Assembly (NCBI GenBank): GCA_014549065.1
Contig: JACDOX010000018.1
Coordinates: 7,734,151-7,798,150 of the forward strand
Reading direction: 5' to 3'
Source: Cardinalis cardinalis
Taxonomy: Eukaryota > Chordata > Aves > Passeriformes > Cardinalidae
DNA: 64,000 nt
Below the pieces are notes generated by a model. The model saw only the letters and a program-made list of their open reading frames with translations, was not told the origin of the DNA and did no database searches. A program made the position numbers and the translations under genes. Below, piece after piece: positions 34,820-46,010 of the stretch; within the stretch, counting starts at the first letter, position 1; each line of letters opens with the position of its first letter.

Positions 34820-37800
34820 GGATCAAATTCGTAAATCAGCCTTTGGTTGTTTTAAAATGAATGGCTATTTCTAAAAAGACACCCCAGCAGAGAGGTTTTT
34901 CACCGCACATGCATAGCAGTTGGAGTGTTGGAGGTGGCATGCCAAACAACTGCAGAGAACTGAGCTCAATCAGCACAATCACTATTTGGACAAATTAGCT
35001 TCCAGAGTGTGTTTGTTCCTGTTTTCCATCGTTTCAGGCTAATGGTGGTAACATTAAGCTGCAGGAGTTCTCCTCACCCTATTGCCTTTGTTTGCTGAAT
35101 ATCTTGTGGCANAGGTGCTATCTTGGTAAGACTTTTCTTTTTTCCCACTGGTGAATACCTTTTAGTGGGGAAAAAACATTCTCTTTTGTATACTCTTGCT
35201 ATTAATATTGCTNTTGTTACTGTGCTTTTAGGAAACTTTCAATTTTCATATCTCATTTATTGTCTCTTTCTTGCCAAAAGGTGTGGGTGAAGTGNAGTAG
35301 CTTATTTGAAATTTAATTTCCCTGCTGGGGTTAAACCCAGCATACAAAAGCAGAAAAATTAAACTGTGGATCTTGAGAATGGTCTTTTGTGTGTTTTGCC
35401 CGTTTTTAGGTTAGTTATATTTGGGTGTCTGTAAGCAGAGAATAATTGACTCTAAAAGAGGAATATACAAACCCAAAAGATATAGAACAGTTATTCACTG
35501 TCTAGCATCCACAAAATATACATAAGAATTAGCAGATATTTGAGTAAGCACTTGTGTTCTCTTCGCTTCAGTAGGCAAGGCACCGAGAGAGCTGTCAGCC
35601 CTGTGGCTTCCACAGGGCGCTCACAGAGCCACAGAACTACCTCTGACTGTAGCTCCACCACTGNCATCAACATCTCCTGGCTGGGATCTCATCACCTTTG
35701 CACGCACTATCTTTGCCTGTCTGGTCTCATGCCTTTCCATGCTGATATTTTCCCTTCTGAAGCCATGGGTGATCTCACTTAGGCACTCTCATCTGTAATG
35801 CTGTCCTTTCTCATCTCTGTAAAGCCTTTCTTATGGCACTATGAGCACAGTTTATACAGTTAGTCCAGACCAGGGCTGCTCTCAGTGCTTTGGTACATGG
35901 GGAGCTAAATCCCTAGGAGANGGGAGCTCAGAGCAGTACAAACAGGTGATTGCAATGAGAAAGTGGTTAGTAAAATGGAAAATTGTCTTTACCCACACTT
36001 CGACTCTTCATGGGAAAACAGATTACTTACAGATGTCTGTTCTCAGGAGGTGATTCCTAGTTTCACATTGGAGGGGACAGAAACTTGTGAGTAGTTCAAT
36101 AGGACTTATAGTCCTGGTTCAGTTTACTCAGCTTGGAGAAGATGTTTCATCCTCTGATCTTGTGTTTGATTTTTCCTTTTGGCAGGATCTCTGCTCAGAG
36201 AAGAGTTTTTTTTATTGCTCTTCAGAAATGCATGGCTTTCCCTCTGGATTACCAAAGAAATTTAGGCACTTAATTCCAGAGCTGTTTTCAAAGGCTCAGG
36301 AATTACAGCATGATTCCATACAACAGTGGTTCNCTCAATTTCATGTTGGATGTATTCCTGTTTCCCTCAGAGAGTATCAGAAGCCTCTGAAATCCCATGT
36401 GAGTTGACAGCGAAAGTCAGAGTGAAAAGTCATGCAGATTTACAATGAAATGTATTGTGGCACTTGCAGGAGGGCAGAAGCATTTCAAGAAAATTACACT
36501 AAGGCTGTCTGTCACTGTTTTTACAGTGAGAACTTCCTAAATTCTCAGGCACTAGAACTGTGTTTTCAACAGGTGGAAGTGAGGAGTGTCCCTGATCCTG
36601 GCTGAGGCACCTGAACCACTCAGAACAGGTTTCATCCATTTAAGAAAACTATTGTGAAGGGGAAAAAAAAATCACACAAAATAGCCCACACCTTAATGAA
36701 ATCGCTTCAAGACTAAACTGGAATTTTGCAGCTCCTTTCCAATTCAACAAACTGTTTCAAGTGTGAGCAGAATGTCAACATTTTTAATAACCGCATGCAA
36801 TTCCTTTAGCTGCTGTTGCAACCCTTGTGACACTAATTCTTGCTAGCCTGCTCTTAACAATAAATTACTGAATCAGGCTGCAGTGTGAGATATCCAGGGC
36901 TGGAGACAGGGCCCAGGCACACAGCTACTAGGNTGGCTGCTGTAGAACAGCTGCATTTTACTTTGAAAGTGGTGGTTACTGTTTTTCTGTGTGGCCTGAG
37001 AGAGTGTAGTATACTAATTTTCTAGACATTCTGCCCCTCCTTGTATAACACTAAATAAGTATATAATTTTAAATTTTTACTTGTACAGAGAGGAAAGAAT
37101 TCTCAAGANTTATTTTTTTCCTTCTCTTTTTAAGAAGATGATTGGTTGTAAATGACAGCTTCTACTTTTTGAAGAAATAGAGATTAGAAATAAGTAAAAA
37201 GAGATAACATGATCAGATACTGACATGAAAATAATATAGTAATGGATTTAAGCAATTTGTGGTTTAATATTTGGAGATAATTACAAAATAAATTGCTTTA
37301 AAANATTTTTTGTCATATAAATTGGTATATATTTTCCTTTTGAGATTTTGCTGAACAGTGAGAGCTTAATGCCTTGTAAGAAGTGTATTTTTCACTTCTT
37401 TCAAGTGAAAAATACACTAACTTTCAAGTTATTATTAGTGAATTTCTGCTATGTATTATTTTAATCATTTCCTTTATGATCAATAAGCTGCATTATGAAC
37501 TGTGGACATTAGGTCTGGGAACCTACAGATAATATACCAGTTAATTTAATAACAATGTCCATAAGTTTGATGAATGATGAAAAAATATGTAATTAGCAAA
37601 ATGATGTTTTAAANTTTTCAGGCTTTCTGAAAAGTCATACTACTTTCCAAGACCATTGTTTTGCACTGTTTTTTTTTAATCCTTCATATTTTGTTCTCAT
37701 AAGTCAACTTAAGGCGACTGCCTTTTAAGCAATTAGTTAGTTTTAATGTCTTCCTTTTCATTTAAGTGCTCAACAATCAAGATAATTAGAACTAATTNGG

Positions 37801-39557
37801 CATTGTCATGTTATGTTAATGGTAAATCTGCCACTTATCACTAGCATCCTGCAGGCAAAATGTTATCAGAGAGATATGACTGGTGCACTTTATCACTTTA
37901 ACCAAAGACTTTAAATGGATATAAACCAGTAGGAACTGGCATCTTCCCAATACGAATTTATGCAATTTCTGATGAAAAATTGTCTCTTAGGTACTGGTAT
38001 CTATGTGCTTCAATTCAGTTTTTGAGTTCCTTCATAACTGCTTTTGAACAATTAATTTTGTTCATAATAATTTGTGGGGCAGATCTGCTTAGTTCTATTT
38101 CACATAAATAGAATAGTTGCATACAGAATCTAATTCAATTCAAGCACAGTTTGCCTGACAGCGTAAAGTGAGTTTTTCCCCTGTATTTCTTAAGTGCTAA
38201 TGGTAAAAGAAGCTGAAGTATATTTTCAGGAGGGAAGTATCTTGGCCAGCTTAAAGGAAGTGGCATTTTCTCTGCAGATCTTCAGTACAACTGTNTACCA
38301 CATGTAATTCACTCTTGGAAACCAGGATGTACTGATTGTCCTAAGGAGGATGCAACAGCTGTTTTTCAAAAACCTCTATTACTTGTCTGGTGGCCAGAGA
38401 AGCAAAAAAACAAAAAAGCTNATTTATCCATTTAGACTGACGTCCTTACTAGCAGCATAGTGATACCATAGACATTAAACAGCTTTTACTTCATGTTCGA
38501 CTTTTAGCTAAAGCCAAGACCATAAATCACAGCTAGCTGTTTCTGATGCTTGTCCCTGCAGTTTCCATTCATTAAGGTTACTGTCATCTTATCTCTTCAA
38601 CTTCTGTGATTAATTCATTCAGATTTTTCAGTGCCATCCATTCTTATGGCAAGGTTAGCTTTGCCAAGGAAGCAGGAGAAGTAATTAAAAAAATATTCAA
38701 AAATATTCAAAATTGTTCAAAGTTATTTCTAGTTTGGAAATCCTGGATAGATAGAAACTCTTGCTTGCCACAGGTCCTATCATAAATACAGTCTGTTTTG
38801 TGCGTGCTAGTCTAGCTGCGTGTGTGCAGACCCACAATATCACACGTGCACTGTGTACTGATGTTTCCCAGAAGCAGCAAGCTCACTATGCCTGTGCTGC
38901 AAAGTTAATCTTTACATGCATAGTGAATATGTCTGGAAATTTTGGACATTCCAGATGGGGGCACAAACTTCTCCAGTTCCCAGACAGAGAAATTTTCTTG
39001 ACAGAAAAGGGAGGACATGTCTGAGAAAATCCAGATGTACTCTGGCTCTAGTTAAGATTGAAATGAAAACTGAAAATACCCCAAACTACCAGGGTCAGTG
39101 TTTAGCTACTTTCTCCTTCTTTGGGAAAACAGAGTAAACTCACTGTTTTTAAAAAATACTATATTAAATTCTCTTCCATACTATCTCCCTTTTTCTGACA
39201 AAACTGAGTGGTCTTACACTTCTCTGCCCCTGCTATTTCCCATCCACACTGTTCTCTTATCCCATGGCTTTTAAGAGTGCTTATCAAATGTGTTTTGCAT
39301 AGTATTTCTGAAATTATATCAATTTGTTCTTATTAAGTTATTATTTATATGACTTGTTAAAATAATTCTATTTTACATTCTATTGCTTATATTTTTACTC
39401 ATTTCTTATTTTGTTGCTTTCAAACTTTAGACGTGTAAGGGAGAATTTTGGATTATTTCAGAATGATTAGTGAATGTAGCCTACCTTTAAGGATAGTATA
39501 ACTGTTGATTTGTTACAGTCTGAACTCACTAATGCATTTGAAGAAACTCTTATTTAC
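34820..39557. other. AT-rich non-coding stretch
   Basis: Nothing recognisable apart from a perfect hairpin at 37382-37418 and scattered homopolymer runs. Short plus-strand open frames near 35.5-36.4 kb and 38.8-39.1 kb have chance-like composition. Confidence 0.5.
37382..37418. repeat. Perfect inverted repeat (16-bp arms, 5-bp loop)
   Basis: Left arm agtgtatttttcactt (37382-37397) and its exact reverse complement at 37403-37418, separated by ctttc. The next base pair outward mismatches. Confidence 0.95.
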
Positions 39558-40386
39558 TTCAATGGAACAGGTCCTAAGGGAGACGACTTGGAAAGANGCC
39601 CTCCTTGTCCACTGCTTGTCACCAGAGAGGATCTTGTGGGCCGTGGGCCAGGTGAAGATTGGCAGCCGCCTTGGTCACAATAACCACAAAGAAATAGAGT
39701 TTATAATCTCCATTGACAGAAGGAAAAGTGTCAGCAAGACCTCAGCTCCGGATACACGGAGAGGTGACTTCAGGCTGGTCAGGGAATTAGTAAGTGAAGT
39801 CCCCTGGGAAAAAATTTTTGCAGATGCTGAGGTCCATCAGTGCTGATGGCTTTTTAAACTTCATCTCCTAAGGGCACAGGAGCAGGCAATTCCCAAATGT
39901 CAGGAATAAAGCAGGTGAGGCAGAAAGATGTCCTGGCTAAACAGGAATCACCTCTTGGAAGCAAAGCAAAAAGGTAGGTATATGCCCAGTGGATGCAAGG
40001 TTGGGTGACATGGAAAGACCACAGAGATGCTGCTTGCCACTGCAATGAAAAGTTTTTGAGCCACAGCTCAACTGGAGTTGACATTGGCCACTTGTCCACT
40101 GTAGGGGACAACAAAAAGAGGTTTCTTTGAAATATATTAATGGCAATAGGCAGAATAAGAATAATATCGGCCCTTTATAGGATGAGGATGGTCAACTCAC
40201 AAACAGGGACATGGACAAAGCAGAGGTTTTTAACACATTCTTTGCCTGCATGTTCAGCATACATGACAGATCAAGGGGGTCTCAGTGCCCTGAGCTGTAG
40301 GACCTTAACTGTGAGAATGATCAGCTCCCAGTTTACCTTGAACTTGTGAGGGAACTGCTATTACAGCTGGATTGTACAAATCCATA
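39558..40386 (+). mobile_element. CR1 LINE internal fragment (endonuclease C-terminus and linker)
   Basis: Plus-strand CR1 piece from the end of the endonuclease domain into the region before the RT. It reads LGHNNHKEIEFI at 39673-39708 (the position of the conserved SDHEMIEF-type block), then 'cagctccggatacacggaga'. It ends at 'gaactgctattacagctgga' near 40350-40386, where an LTR fragment begins. Frame breaks are present throughout. It covers an element portion absent from most copies here. Confidence 0.82.
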
Positions 40387-40387
40387 G

Positions 40388-40666
40388 CACTCCTCACTTT
40401 GCACACTGAGCAGGATGTCAAAGGGTCTGGAATTTCCCTTTGCTCAGTTTGTCCCAGCTGTATCTCCTCCCAACCTCCCATTCACCCCCACCCTTCTTGC
40501 CAGCACAGCAGTAGGAAAAGCAGAAAAGGCCTTGACTCTGTGTAAGCCCTGCTCAGCAATAACAAAACCATTTCTATATTAACACTGTGTTCAGAAAAAA
40601 TCCAAAACATAGGCCTATACCAGCTAATGTGAAAAACTTAACTCCATCCCAGCAAAAACCAGCACA
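40388..40666 (-). mobile_element. ERVL-type LTR fragment (minus orientation, truncated)
   Basis: Matches the right-hand part of the 29129-29744 LTR: 'gcacactgagcaggatgtca', 'tggaatttccctttgctcag', 'gccttgactctgtgtaagcc', and the end 'aactccatcccagcaaaaac/cagcaca'. In LTR sense this is the 5' portion only; the rest is missing where CR1 sequence abuts on the left. It is the third copy of this LTR family in the window. Confidence 0.8.
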
Positions 40667-40827
40667 TATAGTTTAAAAACAGAAACACAAAATCCAAATT
40701 CCTTAGTCCTTTAAGAGAATTAAAGGACCAAATCTGGAATTTTGTATCTATGCCACACTATATGTGTACTATATACATACTCCACATATTTTCTTAGAAA
40801 ATTGCATTATTCATATTATTCATATTC

Positions 40828-41022
40828 CCGAGAGGGTGATAAGGCACTAGAAGATGCTGCCCAGAGAGAAAAGCTGTGGATGCCTCATCCCTGGAAGTGT
40901 TAAAGGACTAGTTGAATGGAGCTTTGAGTAACCAAGCTTAGTGGAAGGTGCTCCTGCCCACAACAGGGGGCTTGGAACCAGATGAAGTTCCTTTCAATCC
41001 AGGCTATTCTACTATTCCATAG
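40828..41022 (+). mobile_element. CR1 LINE 3'-end fragment
   Basis: Plus-strand CR1 3' end with 'gatgctgcccagagagaaaa', 'ctgtggatgcctcatccctg', 'cccacaacagggggcttgga' and the terminal 'cctttcaatccaggctattc'. It could be the 3' end of the same copy as 39558-40386 after internal deletion and LTR insertion, or a separate insertion. Confidence 0.85.
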
Positions 41023-41534
41023 CTATCATATGTCTTGCTAACAACAAATATTTTCATATTCCTGACTTTGGGCATCTTGATACCAAGAATAAGTTTCCAT
41101 TGTTTAAATATCCATTTAATTATATTTTCTTTTACTTCCCTAGCTTAACATCTGCAATATTTATACAGATTTTTCTGTATGTTATTATGAAAAGATTTGT
41201 GTTAGAAAATGTTAGACATATCAACTGAAGTCTCTCTTGCATAAATCTCTCAGCTGAGTCTATATCTTTCTTTTCATATACAATATCTAAAGTCTACAGG
41301 GACATCTTAGTACATATTATGCAGATGACTCTGTTATTTATNGAATGGGATCACTTATTCCCCAGGTGGTTGTAAAACTGCAATCTCAGTTTGACAAGAG
41401 ACAAATTGGTTTAGAGAAAACAAATTATTCTGAAGTCTTTAGAAACCTAAATGGTGTTGGAGCGTGGTAGCATGGTAAGTAAATGTAGGAGATGATGATT
41501 TAATCATTCAAGACCCATGCATTCACTTCAGCCT
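41023..41534. other. Spacer, nothing recognised
   Basis: AT-rich sequence between CR1 pieces. Confidence 0.5.
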
Positions 41535-41718
41535 CAAACTTGGTGGCCTCTAGAAACCTCAGTGAAATTTGTCCTGTCCTTCCAAAACTAGATGGACACA
41601 GCACGCTAGGTGTGATCTATGACTGACTTGAAACTTTGTGACAGAGTTCACTACTGGCTTACATCCAACTTTGCAGTCTAGCAAGACCACCAGCCTTTTT
41701 CCCCAGAGCTGTTCCTCA
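41535..41718 (-). mobile_element. Probable old CR1 fragment with internal deletion
   Basis: On the minus strand it starts with gaacagctctggggaaaaag, followed by 'gtggtcttgctagactgcaa' and 'gtgtccatctagttttggaa', and ends with 'gaggccaccaag'. These correspond in order to CR1 RT C-terminal blocks, with about 100 bases missing between them. The divergence is high, and the match rests on memory of the family rather than an alignment. Confidence 0.5.
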
Positions 41719-44700
41719 ATCTGTTCATCTCTGTCTGTACTATTGCAAGACATTATTCCTTCTTGGGTTCAAACTTTGTATTTGTCATTGAGTAAGAACT
41801 ATATGACAGTTATATTAGATGTGACAGTGGCAATATACCACTGGTGTGGTTTGAATCTGCCAATCATCCTTTTACCAATTTCAAAATCCACATGCCATAT
41901 AAGGAATACTATGTTTAGCAATAGTGAAGACTCAGACTTTCTTCCCCTTATTGCCACCACTTTGATGCTAAGCCATTCAAAAAGAATAAAATCCATTGTC
42001 CTTCCTACCACTGAAAGTTCCTAATGAATTTATTCAAGTATAAAATCCAAGTAATAGGACTGTAATAGAGTTCATTCTTTTACATCCAGTTTCTTCCTCA
42101 TCCTCTTGTTTTGTAGCTCATAAATAATATAGCCACAGAAGAGTAAGAGAAAAAAATATCTGTCTCTAATGTTCTTTTAAAGACAAAATTTCTATATGTT
42201 TAAATGATTTTAAATACCGTAGCTATAGGGATTAGTTGTACATCAGATCTTGTAGAGTTTGTTCATCCAAACAGGAAAATTGAATATCAATCAGGAGATT
42301 ATTTTTATATTTGGTAACCCTTAAATTCTTAATTGAAATCTTTTAAATAGAGATAATGTCCACTGAGCTTTATGTAACATTAGACCACCCAAGAGTTTTC
42401 TCGAATATCTCCTAGATTCACTCCAATATGGTAAAAGTCAGGTTTCAAAACTTCATCAGAATGCAGAGTAGATCAGGCAACATTGTAAAATTCAGAACAT
42501 TGGAACATTAAGAACAAATANTCTCCCTTTGTCTACAAAAGCAATTTAGGCATTGATGGATCCCAGTTGCTGTATTTCCTATCACATTAACCTCAGTTAT
42601 ATGGCTGAAAATTTATGGCCAGAATTTAAGTAATTTATTTTGAGCAGCTAAGTAACCACTATCACTTTTTGGCTTCATTTCAATGATAATGATGTATAAA
42701 TAGGGAGCGGAAACTTGTGTTTTGTTAGCAAATTAGTCAGGCTAGGTTAGTTTTATAGGAACTGTATTTTGCAATCTTCCCAAAACATTACTTAAAATGA
42801 TTCAAGAGTTGAAGAAGAGCCTACAGCCTTAGGGAGAAAAAAGCTGAAAAGAAGTAAATGGGCATTCTTGTTGTATGCTTTATTTTTCTTCTTAATAACA
42901 GATATACTGACTATAACTCACTTCCAAAAAGAGGTTGAAGTCAGAAGGAAATGGGATTTATTTGGATCTTCTGTGTCTCATATACAAAAAGACTGGGAGA
43001 ATTAGGCAGAGTATCCAAAGTCACTCAAAAGACAACCATATCCTAATAGTCTGTTCAGCAGTTCCCTTGAAGTTAAGAGGTGCCACTGTCGTCAAGCAGG
43101 GATGAAAATCTGTGTACTTGCAGATCATGAATTGAGCCAACCGAAACTCAAGAGCAGATAATATAAATATGTGCTAGGATTATAGTTGGTTGCATGAAAG
43201 CAGCTGATTCTGATATGGATAGAAAGTTTTGAGACTCTATGGCACANTATGGGCTTTTGCACAATTTTTTATCTGAGCATGAGCTAAGGAAAAAGTGCAT
43301 CTGGAAACTGAAACAGTGAACACTGCTAGCAAGATGCAATTGGGTTTTGGTTTTCTGATAAGAGAACAGAATTTGGATTTTTTTGCTTTAAAAATATGAT
43401 TTTTTTTCCTTTGCATGCTTTAAAAGTTTTTGGGAGAGACATGATACAGTATAGACCACGTAACCGTTTAAGTACTGAAAGATCAAAGGAGAAAGTGTGG
43501 TCTTACATACATGCACTGAGATAAAATATGTATACAATATGTCAAACTATATTTTAAAAGCTTGAATTATTGTCCAAAGTTTATTCTCATTATGTTAGGT
43601 AGTAATAACACTGTATTCCAAAATTCCTGGTTAGAGAGGAAGAAATAGAAAAATTTTAAAAAAATCTTAAAAAAATTATTCATTAGCTTTAGCATTTCTT
43701 TTCAGTTATTTCAAGACACTGCATAGGTACTCCACATTATTATTAAATTTTATTTTTAGCAAACATCTGTGTACTGTTTATGCAATGCTGGTCAGAATGT
43801 CTTGCTAATATTACTGTTTCAATTATAGGTTTTGAAGCCTGTAACAACAATTTCTTAGAAATTTCATTGAGAGTGGAATTTTTTCCTTTTCTTTAACTCA
43901 CTTAAAAGAACTATAAAAAGTAGAATAGTTTCATAATACTATGATTATCAACAATTGTATAGGAATGCTAAAGGGAAACAAAATCTGCTTAGGGACATAA
44001 AAGAACATTTATAATAAAACTAGTTCCAAAACTGAAAATGGAATTTTGACTAATATCAGGTCCTGACCTTGAATCTCCTGAGTCTGAGGTCAGGACCATG
44101 TCTTTGTAAAAAAAAATATTGTCTAGACCACAAGCAGTGGAAAATTCTTCAATCTTACAGTTAACTATGTCAAGAAGAAATGAACCCTGAAAACTACTTA
44201 AGGTGTTTGCAACTGTCAGACAAAGTAATTTATATTTTAGTAAGGTTTACATGTCTCTTAGTGAAATAAATTTCACCAGTAATTTTAGTTGAAACATTCT
44301 TTTGGGTTACAGACTTTCCCTTTTGGTCTGTGTCTCATGTAATATCTGATGAATNAGCAAACAATTTATTGTGAAGTCTTCTATTCTAGGGCAAAAAATA
44401 GCTTTATACCCACAAGAAAACTTGTAGACCCAAGAAGAGAAATCAGAAAGAAGTCATTTAACTGGTCAAAAAGAGAGTCATGTTAAGTAAGAAATCGCCT
44501 GGCCTATATTTTGCTAGCTAGTGGATAGAGTGGCTTGATCTCTTTGGGAGCAGAAAACTTAAAATTACTATTTAACAAACGAAACAAAATTTGTCTCTGA
44601 GAATATGCATGAATGCAACTCACTACATGAATTGCTGATGCTGCAGAAGCAGTGGTCAAGATCTCTACAGCTTACTAAATTTCATTGGGATTTTATGTAA

Positions 44701-45499
44701 GAAAGCATGCAACAGCCATTGAATTGACATTGTTGAGATCAATTTCAAGTCAACTGTATATTAAAAAAAAAAAGAAACCAAACCAAAAACTGGAAAAGTT
44801 TGTAGAAGAGAGAGGAATAAGATAAAGACGTATCTGTGCTGGAGTTTGTCAAGAAGGTAGATTGCAGGGGATTTCTTTTGGTTTATGAAGGAACAGTAAG
44901 AAGAGGGTATGACAATAGGTAAAGAATATTGTTGGGATGAAAAAGTTCTAAATTCACTTTAGGTCTTTCAAAAATTTAGTTGTCTTCTTAGAATTAGCTC
45001 TGATAAATCTGCCTCTGCTATTCAGAATGAAGACGTTGAATAACATCCAAAACCTTTAGGTCAAGTAAGGAATATATTATTTCTTTTATCCTTTTCGGAC
45101 TTTTTACTGAAATATCTTAATAACTGCTGAAGTAATTGTCTTTCAAAGTGCATCCATGGAGAGAAGGTCTTGATTTGGTCCTATTTAAAAAAGATATTTG
45201 TTCATTTCTAATCTTTTAACTATTACCCCAGCCAGAAAGTTGACATCACTGCCTGCACAATAAAGATATATCCTGTCCTTTGTAAATTTATAAGAGCATA
45301 TGATCTGCAATTAACTTAGCTTATTCTGAAAAATCAAGAGTCACTGAATCATGAAACTTTCTACCATGACCTAGAGCTGAAAGAATACCCACTGCGAGAG
45401 AATTATATAAGCTGACTATCCAGAACAGCTGGAATTGCTCAACTGGTTGCAATTCTATTTTAAATGAATAGAATTCATTCATGTCTGTCTCTTTGAGAC
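41719..45499. other. AT-rich non-coding stretch
   Basis: No recognised gene, RNA or repeat. The plus-strand open frame at 41638-42024 (about 128 codons) overlaps the CR1 remnant and has Ser/Leu/Thr-rich, chance-like composition. Confidence 0.5.
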
Positions 45500-46010
45500 A
45501 CACTCATCTTAAGGAAACTTCCCAGTCTGACCATTCACGACATTCTCTGGTAGTCACATTCCCAAGGCCAGAGACTTCTGCTGCTGGATTGAAGCCCCTT
45601 CAGAACAGGTGGCTCCAGGGAGTGATGGGAGCCCTCCCACACGTCNCACTCTCACACAGTCAGACCAGGTTCTCTTACCATTTTGAGCCCAGGTTTGCCA
45701 TAGTGGAGTCTGAGAGGTCTCATTCCATAAAGACATTTATTCATGATGCATAAACACAAACAGCCTGAGCTGGTGCCTCCAAGGAGGACAGAAGAACCCC
45801 TGGGGTTTTATACCCTCACAGTTTGCCTGCACACAAGTGTTGCTCTTCCTCCCATCTTTTGCTCCAGAGGTGTCTCGCAGTGTCCACTCATCTGGCTGGT
45901 GCCACTGGTCTTCATGACCTTTCTTAACCAAAGGATTTTCAGTCACAACCTCTTGTCTATCCGGGCTCCACCCAGAGCTCAGTCTGCCTCTCTAGCTTGC
46001 AAATTGAGCA
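45500..46010 (-). mobile_element. Possible LTR of an unrecognised retroviral family
   Basis: About 500 bases that stand out as GC- and CpG-richer than the surroundings. In minus orientation they show a TATA-box-like ggtataaaacccc (45812-45800), an AATAAA signal at 45741-45736, and a downstream G/C-rich segment of about 200 bases, resembling U3-R-U5. Terminal TG/CA ends and a target duplication could not be fixed, and I do not recognise the family. It could instead be another GC-rich island with a cryptic promoter. Boundaries are rough. Confidence 0.35.

Noticed and set aside
35322..35345. tgctggggttaaacccagca, resembling the end of the ERVL-type LTR
   Set aside because: Isolated match with no neighbouring LTR sequence; it may simply be a short imperfect palindrome.
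41638..42024. Plus-strand open frame of about 128 codons
   Set aside because: Ser/Thr/Leu-rich without motifs; it overlaps a probable CR1 remnant on the other strand and has no splice or promoter context. Length alone is not significant in AT-rich DNA of this size.
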